DNA of 21,274 bases from Phallusia fumigata (lineage: Eukaryota > Chordata > Ascidiacea > Phlebobranchia > Ascidiidae), in NCBI GenBank assembly GCA_008931825.1, contig QXVZ01030473.1:1-21274 (forward strand). Reading direction: 5' to 3'. Below are positions 1 through 9,606 of this stretch, piece after piece (within the stretch, counting starts at the first letter, position 1; each line of letters opens with the position of its first letter). The position numbers and the translations under genes were made by a program. Below the pieces are notes generated by a model. That model saw nothing but the letters and a program-made list of their open reading frames with translations. It did not search any database and was not told the DNA's origin.

Positions 1-97
1 GCCTAAATATAGACTTTAATGTGTGATGTTAATTAGTTTGCCACATCTAAATCAAACATCACAAATGTTATACATTTTATTTGTATATGAACGGCAG

Positions 98-2242
98 GAG
101 CCGTCGATGCAGCAGAAGAGATGTTATATCAGTGTGGCGGTGCTGCACAAGAAAATATACGCGCTTGGAGGAATGAATGGTGAAAGCAGGTAGACTTTTT
201 CCACAACTTGATTCTGTGCATAGTTTCTGTCATAACTATGCTGATCCAAATAAAGGACATGCTTTGTTAATTAAACTTTGATTATTTGAACACTTCACAA
301 TGCGTGAATGCTTGCAGGCTAAGTTCGGGCGAATGTTACGATCCTGAGAGGAAGACTTGGAGCGTCCTGCCTGACATGAACGAGAAGCGAAGTGATGCAA
401 GTGCAACGTCGCTTAACGGAAGGGTAAACTCTGTTGGTTTGGCCCGCACACTGCTCTGTAAACCGTAATATAAATGCAGTTTTGATGTGGAAGTAGATTT
501 TCCACAAAAATCTCTGTTTTTGTTCAAAACTCGTTTTACCGTCAGTCGAAACATAACTTTGGGAGAATACGAAAATGTTATCTTAAACTTTTCGACAATG
601 GATCAAGCACAAGCTTAGCTTTAATTGATAAGTTTTTTAACCCCTTCATAACCGTAAATGTTATTTTTTTAAAGCGATATAATGCCGTACAACTGTTCCC
701 AAGCCATTAAACTAGTGTAGGCTCAACCAAACTTCACTGTGACGGGTTTTAGACATATTTTGTCGAGGCAGGTTTATATAGCAGGCGGCTTCAATGGACA
801 GGAATGCCTTTTCACTGCTGAGTTTTACGACCCAGAATCAGTCACGTGGACACGAATTACGCCAATGAGAAGCCGCCGATCAGGAGTATCGATAGTTAGC
901 TTCCACCAATGGGCACGTCTTAATATTGATAGAATTTAAACATTACGAAATTATAGCACGTAGCGTATCTTTTAAATATAAATTAGGCAAGCACTGTAGT
1001 GTTGTACGATTATAAACGAAGCGACTGACCATGTGTGGTTGAGTGCTGTTTAGAACAAATCATTCTAACCTTGTGTAACATTTAAGTTACTTGAAAATGA
1101 CCTAGAAACAGAAACGCTTAAAAAATAATTCGTTGGGCTTAACCCATGATCAAGTTTAACCACATATGATAATCTCATCCCTCGCCCTTCCCAGTTAATC
1201 GTTGCATCAGCAAAATGCCGAAACTCCGGCTAACCTAAATGGAGTCGCAACTAACTGGAGTTACGCAAAAATAAAACAGCACTTATCCTTCAAGCTTGAG
1301 GGGTGTCTGTGGTCTCCATGTTGTGTATAAGACGCCCACGGGCCCACCAGCCTTACATAATCGAACCAACATAATTTAAATTAAAGTTTGCTATTGGAGT
1401 AACCGCTTAATATAGATTAAAGCCTTGTGTGAAAGGAAGTTATGAGTGCGCAGGTGTACGCAGTGGGAGGCTTCGATGGCGTGAACCGCTTGAAACACGC
1501 CGAGGCCTATTGCCCAGCAACCAACACGTGGCGTAACACATCGAGCATGAACAAGCCAAGGTCGAACTTCGGCATAGAGGTCATCGACGATCAACTTATC
1601 GTGGTTGGGGGATACAACGGCCATCAAACATCGTCGGACGTCGAAGCTTATGACGACACCGCCAACGAATGGTATAAAAACCGTATCAGGATACTGCGGT
1701 TCTATAAATGCACACAATTTGATTTATTTGATGTTTCCACTTTTGACCAATGCCGAGCAAGCTTGCTGCAATTAACTGCAGCGTTCGATTTAAATGTCAT
1801 ATTTATTTTGATTTTTCTTTCGTATGTTTTTGCCACAGACATACTTATCCGTATTGTTGTCAATGAGTTCGTACGGGTTGCATGATCCATAAGCCCTACT
1901 CTACTCGACTAACGTTACAAATTCTTGGCAGCAACCCACACATACTTTTTTAAATGAAGGTAAATGTGTTTCCAGCAATTTATTCATTTTACGTGCAGGT
2001 TTGAGATAAAAGACATGCACATCTGCCGGAGTGCGCTCTGCTGTTGCGTCATTTCCGCTTTGCCCTACAACGTCATCAAGAAATACTGTGTCCCACGTGA
2101 TTTGCCAGACGGCCGAGAGGACGCCTCTTCCTCCATCAACGTGGAAGACAATTTCCTCTCGGAGCGTAGCGGGATCACAACAGATGATGAAGACTTGGAC
2201 GAAAGGGAAGATATCGATTCTCTAGATCTCAATGAAAATTGA
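98..2242 (+). CDS. KLHL10: KLHL10-like BTB-Kelch protein, 3' portion (5' end outside window)
   Basis: Substrate adaptor of CUL3 ubiquitin ligases; in mammals and flies the family member acts in developing sperm. Only the Kelch propeller half is in the window. Exons I infer: 98-189, 318-423, 772-912, 1454-1671, 1999-2242, all phase-compatible. They give successive Kelch blades with the double-glycine motifs (YALGGMNG, YIAGGFNG, YAVGGFDG, VVGGYNG) and linkers such as MNEKRSDASATSL, MRSRRSG and RSNFGIEVIDD, which match the order and wording of vertebrate KLHL10 as I know it. The last exon gives the closing blade segment (MHICRSALCCCVIS) and then an acidic tail rich in D/E ending in TGA at 2240-2242. 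The BTB and BACK domains must lie to the left. Intron 913-1453 seems to use a GC donor (see findings). Orthology to KLHL10 rather than another KLHL is my judgement from blade wording, fairly sure. Confidence 0.88.
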
Positions 2243-2271
2243 TGACGTAGTCCAACGATGAAATGCTGAAT

Positions 2272-2277
2272 AATAAA
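2272..2277 (+). terminator. Polyadenylation signal of the KLHL10-like gene
   Basis: AATAAA 30 nt after the KLHL10-like stop codon; a second AATAAA-like motif follows near 2300. The following 470 bp up to 2742 are A+T-rich and hold no exon I can support. Confidence 0.6.
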
Positions 2278-2741
2278 ATATTACGTGCAATCCGAGCTGT
2301 AAATAAATCATATTAGGAAACACAACTGAAACATTCATATTGCTTAGTACACGAATAAAACGCCGAAGAAGTTTACAGTAGCGCCGAATAATTTATCTTT
2401 CTAACCCCTTTAAAAAATAAATATGTTTTTTTTATTTGTGAAACACTTTTGTTGCAAGCGGCGTTTTTAGTCTTTAACCTCAGATTTTAAATCCGTTTTA
2501 TATTTGTTTAATAGAGTTTAAACGTGTCGCGAAATTTTAAATGCAAATATACAGAGTTGCAAGATATCCTAGGCAAAATTGAAAAAACGCATATACATGG
2601 CTATACGCAATAACCACAAGCCCACAGAAAATTCATGTTGTGTTGTAATGCTGGTGAGTGGTGGATTACACATTTTTAGGGCTTTTCCAGACAGCATAAG
2701 TCTTTGCTTTTTGCCGTGATCCATGGTTATATTTTTTGTCC

Positions 2742-2750
2742 TTTTTCAGC
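2742..2750 (+). promoter_or_regulatory. Splice acceptor 5' of the ZDHHC6 start (candidate trans-splice site)
   Basis: A pyrimidine tract ending in TTTTTCAG stops at 2749, 33 nt before the ATG at 2783. The coding region itself has no introns. The acceptor could serve a 5' UTR intron, or the spliced leader that tunicates such as Ciona add to many mRNAs. No donor is obvious between the KLHL10 poly(A) signal and this point. Inference only. Confidence 0.4.
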
Positions 2751-2782
2751 TTATGTAAGTTAACTTAAACTTGTGTACCAAC

Positions 2783-4078
2783 ATGGGTTGGTTGTCATCT
2801 CTTAAATCCCTCATGAGGCTGGTACATTTTGGTCCAATCATCGCACTTTTTATTGTCTTCACATGTTACACTGTGTCCATTGTAGACAGTATGGTCTGGT
2901 TATGGCCGCCCAGAAACAGCTTGCTGGGCAAAGTCAATGTGCTGCTTTTAACATTTTGGTTGGCCCTGATTTTAGGCAATTTTTTTCGGGCTGTCCTGAG
3001 AGGACCTGGCTATGTTCCGAAGCACTGGGTCCCTGAAAAGGAAAGTGACAAACAGTATCTGCAATTTTGTCAGATATGTCAAGGCTATAAGCCACCTCGT
3101 GCACACCATTGCAGGATTTGCAAACGCTGTGTGTTTAAAATGGACCATCATTGTCCGTGGATAAACAACTGCTGTGGCCATTTCAATCACACCAACTTCA
3201 TCATGTTCGTCTTCTTTGCCCCTGTTGGATGTTTTCACGCTTTCCTTGTCTATGTTGCTACTGTATGGAAGCAACTGTTCCATCGCAGTGACTACATAAA
3301 CACTGCATACTATCCAGTTAGCTTCTCATTAAATGCATTCATTGCAAATTTGTTTGCAACTGGACTTGCCCTCGGCACCACTTTTGCTGTGGGTTTTCTA
3401 TTTTATCATCAAGTCAAGTCTGTGTGGCGAAATTGCACTGGAATTGAACAGTGGATTGTTGAAAAAGCAGAAGATCGTCGTGATGCTAATGATGAGCCCG
3501 ATTTTGTATATCCATATGATCTTGGTGTTCGCCAAAACATCCTGCAAGTAGTCAACACGTCATGTGGGCCAAGGGGTGATGGAATAACTTGGCCAGTTGT
3601 TGAAGGCTGTAATCAGTACACTCTTACTGTTGAGCAACTGCAACAAAAACTATGGAAACGAGAGCGAATGGTGAAATACATTGCNCCAAGGGGTGATGGA
3701 ATAACTTGGCCAGTTGTTGAAGGCTGTAATCAGTACACTCTTACTGTTGAGCAACTGCAACAAAAACTATGGAAACGAGAGCGAATGGTGAAATACATTG
3801 CCACAAGGGATTATTCTGGGAGATGGTTTCCATGTACACAAGGTTTTTGTACTTGCATTAGATTTCCTTGCACTGATGAGCCAAGGATTCCTTTGCAAAA
3901 GGGTGACATTGTGATTGTGTCAAGGGGAAGCAAGTATTGGTTATATGGGGACAAGTCTATTCCAAATGAGCTGGTGAAATCTGGTATCCGGGAGAGGGGT
4001 TGGTTCCCTAGAAGGTGTGCAGTAGCCGCCAACCACCAGCAAAAACTTGAGAACAATGATAAAGAAAAAATGTCTTGA
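2783..4078 (+). CDS. ZDHHC6: ZDHHC6-like palmitoyltransferase with C-terminal SH3 domain, intronless
   Basis: Integral ER protein S-acyltransferase. From the ATG at 2783 the protein starts MGWLSSLKSL; the upstream in-frame TTG is not needed. Hydrophobic segments lie at about residues 17-37, 49-67, 139-159 and 184-206, giving the usual four-helix layout. The cytosolic cysteine-rich domain has PPRAHHCRICKRC followed by the catalytic D-H-H-C at 121-124 and PWINNCCG. After the last helix comes a region ending in an SH3-like domain (from DYSGRWFP to RGWFPRRC), the distinctive ZDHHC6 feature. The C-terminus KEKMS fits a K-x-K-x-x ER retrieval signal. As assembled the frame is 431 codons, but it contains a 117-nt false insertion (116-bp repeat plus one N at 3685), in frame by chance. 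The true protein should be about 392 residues; human ZDHHC6 is 413. Vertebrate orthologues are multi-exon, so this copy has lost its introns or arose by retroposition. Confidence 0.93.
   Translation: MGWLSSLKSLMRLVHFGPIIALFIVFTCYTVSIVDSMVWLWPPRNSLLGKVNVLLLTFWLALILGNFFRAVLRGPGYVPKHWVPEKESDKQYLQFCQICQGYKPPRAHHCRICKRCVFKMDHHCPWINNCCGHFNHTNFIMFVFFAPVGCFHAFLVYVATVWKQLFHRSDYINTAYYPVSFSLNAFIANLFATGLALGTTFAVGFLFYHQVKSVWRNCTGIEQWIVEKAEDRRDANDEPDFVYPYDLGVRQNILQVVNTSCGPRGDGITWPVVEGCNQYTLTVEQLQQKLWKRERMVKYIXPRGDGITWPVVEGCNQYTLTVEQLQQKLWKRERMVKYIATRDYSGRWFPCTQGFCTCIRFPCTDEPRIPLQKGDIVIVSRGSKYWLYGDKSIPNELVKSGIRERGWFPRRCAVAANHQQKLENNDKEKMS
3569..3801 (+). repeat. 116-bp direct duplication around a single N inside ZDHHC6 (assembly overlap)
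   Basis: Bases 3569-3684 and 3686-3801 are identical by eye and are separated only by the N at 3685. The repeat begins in the base right after the N and ends in the base right before it, as expected for two contig ends that overlap but were not merged. It duplicates the protein segment from PRGDGITWP to RMVKYI. Confidence 0.9.
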
Positions 4079-4620
4079 CATGTTATTTGTGTTTTCCCAG
4101 CTTTTTATTGTGGAATTATATGCAGAATAATACATGATACACTTGCAGATGTCAGTTAGGAAACAAAATCTGAATCCATGCTTTCAAAGTTGTTAATATT
4201 CACTGTAAATGTTTTGATGCAGAGTTGTAAAAACTAGTTCCTATGTTTTATGTTTAGATCTGTGTAACTCCTTTTCTGTCTCCTAGTTAATTGGTACAGT
4301 TCTATGCATATTATTTCGAAACAAATCTTTATCTTTTATTGTACTCCAATCAAATATTTATGTGCGACAATTATGCGAAAACAACTATGAATTCATTTAT
4401 ATCTGTTTTAATCATGATTTATCCATGTGTTAATTTTTTTATGCATGTTTGCAATAAAAATTGTAAATCAAAAGTAATTGGATTATTATTTAGTTTTTTT
4501 GTTAATTTTTATGCCTATAGCATGTGTTGTAATCAATTTGCTCTCGAAACCGTGTTTTCTTTTGTTGCCTTTACATCACCAGAAGTGAAAAACTATTTTA
4601 AAATGCGAGAATAATAAAGA
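4079..4620 (+). other. 3' UTR of the ZDHHC6-like gene
   Basis: A+T-rich sequence after the stop codon. AATAAA occurs at 4453-4458 and 4613-4618; the later one is followed by a T-rich stretch and is the likely distal poly(A) signal. A 107-codon open frame here is hydrophobic and low in complexity; I regard it as chance. Confidence 0.5.
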
Positions 4621-5150
4621 CTACAGTTACATGATCTGTTGTATTTGATACATTTTCTTAATTTCCACTACATAGCCAGTCATGACCTTGTATCTCATTA
4701 AGTATTGTTATTACAATGAAAGAAAAATCAGTGGTTGAGTCAGTAGTTTGTTTTTAGTAATGATGTCATGGTAGCAGATATATTTTGAGTGAATATAAAA
4801 ATTGCCGTAACAGCAACTAATACGTTTGTGATTGTCTGCATGTCATATTTTAACGTAAACACGCATGAAACGATGTGCCGACATCTTCATCAGGTGAATC
4901 CCCACTAAATGACGTCAGTCGTGCCTTCTTGTCGTTTTTAATGGATTCGGTTAAATTTAGGCTTTTAAGCGGTGGGATTCGAATGCGTTGCACCCAAACA
5001 GAAGGATAATGAATTGAAAACTTAGTAAATGTCGTCGCTTTTTTGTGCTTTTCAGGCCAAATTACTTGAATGTAGTTTAACTTCAAACTAAAACAGGTTG
5101 GTTTTCGTCTAAAACTTTGGATATCTGGGTTTTGCTGTTACGCAAACAGT
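4621..5150 (+). promoter_or_regulatory. Intergenic region upstream of the HMG/TFII-I-repeat gene, with a CRE site
   Basis: This 530-bp stretch separates the ZDHHC6 3' end from the next ATG. It contains a perfect palindromic TGACGTCA (CREB/ATF site) at 4910-4917, 241 bp before the start codon. No TATA box is obvious. I see no exon here. Whether the CRE is used is unknown. Confidence 0.35.
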
Positions 5151-7719
5151 ATGCCCAGAAAAAGAAAAATTGGAGGTCGAAGCACGAGCGGATACAACTT
5201 GTTTTGTTCCACATTAAAACATACTGGCGTAGGTAAATTTATGTCTAAATTGATTAGTTACAATCAGGCACATTCCAGTTATCATAACAAATCTGTCATA
5301 AGAAAACAATCATATTTTGTATGTGAACGTCTGTCTCAAATTCTCAATACAGCATTATAATATACTGGTAACTGAGCAAAAACACATTAATCTTTAACTG
5401 TATAGTATCTACTTTTTGGAAAATTATTGTTTTTGCTAAATTTGTAGGTATTGGGGAATTTGGAAGGAAATGGAGGGCACTAAGTGCAAATGAAAAACAA
5501 GATTGGAACAAAAAAACAAATAAGGAAATAGTTGAAGAAAAGATGACTGAAAGACAAAAAATCAGATTTTTCAAAAAGCATTTAGACAACATAAAGTATT
5601 CAGTAAGATTTTTGATGTTGTGACATAAAGTTTGTTGTTATTAACTCGATGTGTATGTATAACTATTGACATATATTGAATACTCAAGCTAACTTTATTG
5701 GATGCGGTACATTTTAGCTCAAAGTAAGACATGAAATAGATGCAAGTTTTATTTGTGTGGATATGATTCTACCTATCAATGCTTATAAACCTTGTTTGAA
5801 CTGAAGTGCAGTGTAAAGTTAATTTTTTTATGTTTTAGTGTGCGCAATTGGAAAAAATTAATGTTAACACATCAGGTATATGTTTGCTCAATGGGGTCGT
5901 GCACCTCTTTGGCTCAGAGAAAACCGTGCACTGGATGGAAGACAACCATGAGTTTCAACAGCAGTTTGCAATTGCTTCCTATGCCAAAGGTTTTCTCAAT
6001 TTTATTCTCCTGTTTGATTTTGTTGATGAACATTGGACTAAAGTTTTTGTTGTTGTTTATTGAAAACAATATGTTTAGTGTAAGGTACTTTGTACTTTGT
6101 ATACTTTTACTATTCTGTAAGGAACATTTCTACTTGCCAAATAATAATAAATTGACTACGTAATAATAACTTTTGCCTAGCAAAACACATTTCTGGTATA
6201 ATGTAGTGAAGAGACATTTTTTTATGTTTTGTTTTTGTCAGAAAAAGTGTCACGAACTGAGAACAACAGGCGAGAAAAGCTCAGAAAAGTCGTACAGGAG
6301 TTGTTTAACACTAAATATGGTAAGTTGGCTATGGACTACTTACAAAACAAATAAGTGCTGCATTGAATCATTTTTTATCACAGATGTAACAATATTTTGT
6401 GCAAAATTTCAGCTGAATGTTTTGGAATTACGCAAGGTAAAGTTCAGTACAAGTCCAAAACCTTTTGTGTGGAAGGTTTACCAGATGGTATTCCTTTTTC
6501 CAAGCCATCACAATATGGCATTGCTAAAATGCGGAAAATTCTGGGAAACAAAGACAAAATTACTTTTCGTCTTTTGAAGTAAGTGTACACAAACTGTTGA
6601 AAACCCACTATGTGGGTTGTTTGCGCATTTTTAGTCAAAAAACACTTTGTTTCACAAATTATTTGTGAATTTTAGGAAAGCAAAACAGCCTGAAAAAATT
6701 TCACAAGGTAAGTATTATTTTCTGTTTATTTCAAGTTGTTTTGTTCAACATACAAAGCCCAAATGTTTTTTAATCACTATTACTTGAGTAGGGTGAGAAC
6801 AAAGAATTAAACAAAAACATTCTTGGAAGCATACAAAATAGTGTTGTGAGATTACAGCACTGTAAAAAAAACTGTTTGTTTGTGTTAGATGAAACAAATG
6901 GAAGTTTGCAAGATAACGATGAGGTAAAATTGGATTTTGTCCCAGTTCCCGTGTCGAATTCCACATCCACACATGAAGAGTCAGAAACACACCAAGGTGA
7001 GATGGAATGTCAAATTTACCAACAAGTCAGCTTTGTTTCTGGTAATTTTGTTGCTCTACATGGTAAACGCCAAAATAAAACACGCTCTGTTCCAACAGAT
7101 TTCACTGAACCATCAGAAAAAAACGAGATCTCTGATTCAGATGACGAAATCCTTGACACAACAAAACATAGTGAAGTTGTCCCTAAACCAGAGAAGCCTT
7201 CTTCATCTGAAAACGCAGACAAATATCCAGGTAATAACACGCCATGTTTTTCTTCACGGCTATTCCTATATGGTGTTAACACGTGAGGCGAATATTATTG
7301 ACAAGGTTTACTAATTCATATTCCAACACATCTTGTCAGCCAAGTTTTGCGACCTTGTCGTTTTAAAGCAGTGACGTCATCAACATGGTACACAAAGTTA
7401 TTGACATTGCGATATAATTTATAAACTGCCACACGTTATACTGCATCTTCATGTCGAAAAATGTTTTAGAATACAGTGCAACAAAACGAAAAAGGTCCAG
7501 GCTTTCATTTCCAAGAAAGAAGATTACGAAATGGGGATACATGCAATGGTGACCGAATCCGGTAAGTGTTACGAAATTCCGTTGCTTTACCACTTATATT
7601 TTTTTGAAACATGCTGCAAAAATAACCGAGTGCGTTTGGTTCTGTCACTTTGCCCTACAGATGTGGATTCGGACCGTTTGAAAGCCAGAGTTTTCCTGGA
7701 CCATGGATGTGCAATATGA
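5151..7719 (+). CDS. HMG-box-like protein with a single TFII-I (GTF2I) repeat
   Basis: Probably a nuclear DNA-binding or chromatin protein. Eleven exons: 5151-5232, 5448-5602, 5839-5989, 6242-6319, 6413-6578, 6676-6707, 6889-6996, 7099-7230, 7340-7370, 7470-7561, 7661-7719. All boundaries are GT-AG, every phase matches, and the sum is 1086 nt (361 residues plus stop). Residues 1-10 are basic (MPRKRKIGGR). Residues about 11-60 look like an HMG box (STSGYNLF, then EFGRKWRALSANEKQDWN) followed by a charged helix. Residues 133-211 are a TFII-I repeat: REKLRKVVQELFNTKY, then VEGLPDGIPFSKPSQYGI and KMRKILGNKDKITF. Residues 222-302 are acidic and serine-rich with SDSDDE, a likely CK2 target. The 31-nt exon 9 and exons 10-11 are supported mainly by phase; without them the frame would stop at 7372-7374. 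Exons 10-11 recur at 8644-8893 through assembly duplication. Confidence 0.8.
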
Positions 7720-8436
7720 ATCGACTTTACTCGTTTTTAATTTTAGCTTTTCTGCTTACCGCTGTATTTTCTACCCTGCTTGTTGATGCACCAACATTTT
7801 ACTGCGAACAAAAACCATAACTAGAAACTAAAATAATGCCCTGAAATATTTTAGCAATTTCCCTGAAATTATTTGTGTATTTTTTATACGTGCGTTCCAA
7901 CACATTGTAATTTTTGCAACAAAAATTTTATCAACTTTAAGATTCCCTATTCCACGTGTGGTTCGGCAAAGCAGTAAGGTTTCGGCCAGGTTGTGTATGG
8001 GCAGAACGAGCCAGTGACAGACGTAAACGCGTTTAAGCTGGGTTGGATCGAACCCCGTGGGTTTGATGATTCATCCAATTTGTGTATTATAACACCAAAA
8101 AATAGACAGATGCCAATGCATACCCAGGACCCCCACAGTGTGAAGGCCAAACCCCAAATGCTAATCCATGTCCACTAGATGGCGCGCAGCTACTCGTTAC
8201 TTTGCACGGAGCTGCCTGCACTGAAACCGTAATTGGGTTCGTTGCGTCAGCCCCTTTACGTTGTCTGCTTGGCCAAGAAATAGCCTTTAAAGGTCTTCCG
8301 AACTGTTTCTAGACAGAAGCACTGCTTGTTTGTTTTACATCAAGCCAGAAATAGTTGCATAACGTTATAATAAGTCAAAACAAACAGTGGATTACGGTGG
8401 AATAGTGGATATTTTACTACAGGATATCGTTTTTAG
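7720..8436. promoter_or_regulatory. Intergenic region with a CTCF-like motif (repeated at 8894-9603)
   Basis: No exon is visible between the stop at 7719 and the acceptor at 8436. At 8172-8185 the sequence CCACTAGATGGCGC fits the vertebrate CTCF consensus CCASYAGRKGGCRS at every position; the duplicated allele has the same motif at 9346-9359. The segment also carries a GGATCGAACCCC motif that resembles a reversed tRNA B box, but no tRNA fold follows. Promoter function for the next gene is inference. Confidence 0.4.
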
Positions 8437-8439
8437 GCG

Positions 8440-8553
8440 ATGGCATCTGCTGTATTACGTCATATCAATGAGCCAGGAGGCAATGTTCACAGTCGTACTG
8501 TCAGTGCGTGTATTACAAGACAGAAACATGTGAATCATGAGGCGGTTGCAAAG
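8440..8553 (+). CDS. First coding exon of the small possible D-box gene, allele A (cut off by the N gap)
   Basis: This is the allelic counterpart of 9607-9720. The same TTTTTAG acceptor lies three bases before the ATG, the length is the same (38 codons), and the same donor AAG|GTACTT follows. The next exons are not present on this side because the contig ends at 8577. Relative to the other allele it differs at about ten positions, most of which change the amino acid (for example STA to SAV, NAY to NVH, TGS to TVS, NQE to NHE). Confidence 0.4.
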
Positions 8554-9606
8554 GTACTTGGTTTAATGCTTAATATNACATTGCGATATAATTTATAAAC
8601 TGCCACACGTTATACTGCATCTTCATGTCGAAAAATGTTTTAGAATACAGTGCAACAAAACGAAAAAGGTCCAGGCTTTCATTTCCAAGAAAGAAGATTA
8701 CGAAATGGGGATACATGCAATGGTGACCGAATCCGGTAAGTGTTACGAAATTCCGTTGCTTTTCCACTTATATTTTTTTGAAACATGCTGCAAAAATAAC
8801 CGAGTGCGTTTGGTTCTGTCACTTTGCCCTACAGATGTGGATTCGGACCGTTTGAAAGCCAGAGTTTTCCTGGACCATGGATGTGCAATATGAATCGACT
8901 TTACTCGTTTTTAATTTTAGCTTTTCTGCTTACCGCTGTATTTTCTACCCTGCTTGTTGATGCACCAACATTTTACTGCGAACAAAAACCATAACTAGAA
9001 ACTAAAATAATGCCCTGAAATATTTTAGCAGTTTCCCTGAAATTATTTGTGTATTTTTTATACGTGCGTTCCAACACATTGTAATTTTTGCAACAAAAAT
9101 TTTATCAACTTTAAGATTCCCTATTCCACGTGTGGTTCGGCAAAGCAGTAAGGTTTCGGCCAGGTTGTGTATGGGCAGAACGAGCCAGTGACAGACGTAA
9201 ACGCGTTTAAGCTGGGTTGGATCGAACCCCGTGGGTTTGATGATTCATCCAATTTGTGTATTATAACACCAAAAAATAGACAGATGCCAATGCATACCCA
9301 GGACCCCCACAGTGTGAAGGCCAAACCCCAAATGCTAATCCATGTCCACTAGATGGCGCGCAGCTACTCGTTACTTTGCACGGAGCTGCCTGCACTGAAA
9401 CCGTAATTGGGTTCGTTGCGTCAGCCCCTTTACGTTGTCTGCTTGGCCAAGAAATAGCCTTTAAAGGTCTTCCGAACTGTTTCTAGACAGAAGCGTTTGT
9501 TTTACATCAAGTCAGAAATAGTTGCATAACGTTATAATAAGTCAAAACAAACAGTGCATTACGGTGGAATAGTGGATATTTTATTGCAGGATATCGTTTT
9601 TAGGCG

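Noticed and set aside
4291-4614. 107-codon hydrophobic open frame downstream of ZDHHC6
   Set aside because: Lies in the A+T-rich 3' UTR, low complexity, with poly(A) signals inside and just after it.
4968-4998. GATTCGAATCCCACC-like motif on the minus strand, like a tRNA 3' half
   Set aside because: The T-stem does not pair and no acceptor or anticodon arm can be drawn; at best a SINE relic.
7947-8150. Minus-strand 67-codon frame (and its copy at 9121-9324), with a reversed B-box-like motif
   Set aside because: Intergenic between two + strand genes; no recognisable domain. The GGTTCGATCC motif has no matching A box or tRNA stems, so neither a tRNA nor a SINE is supported.
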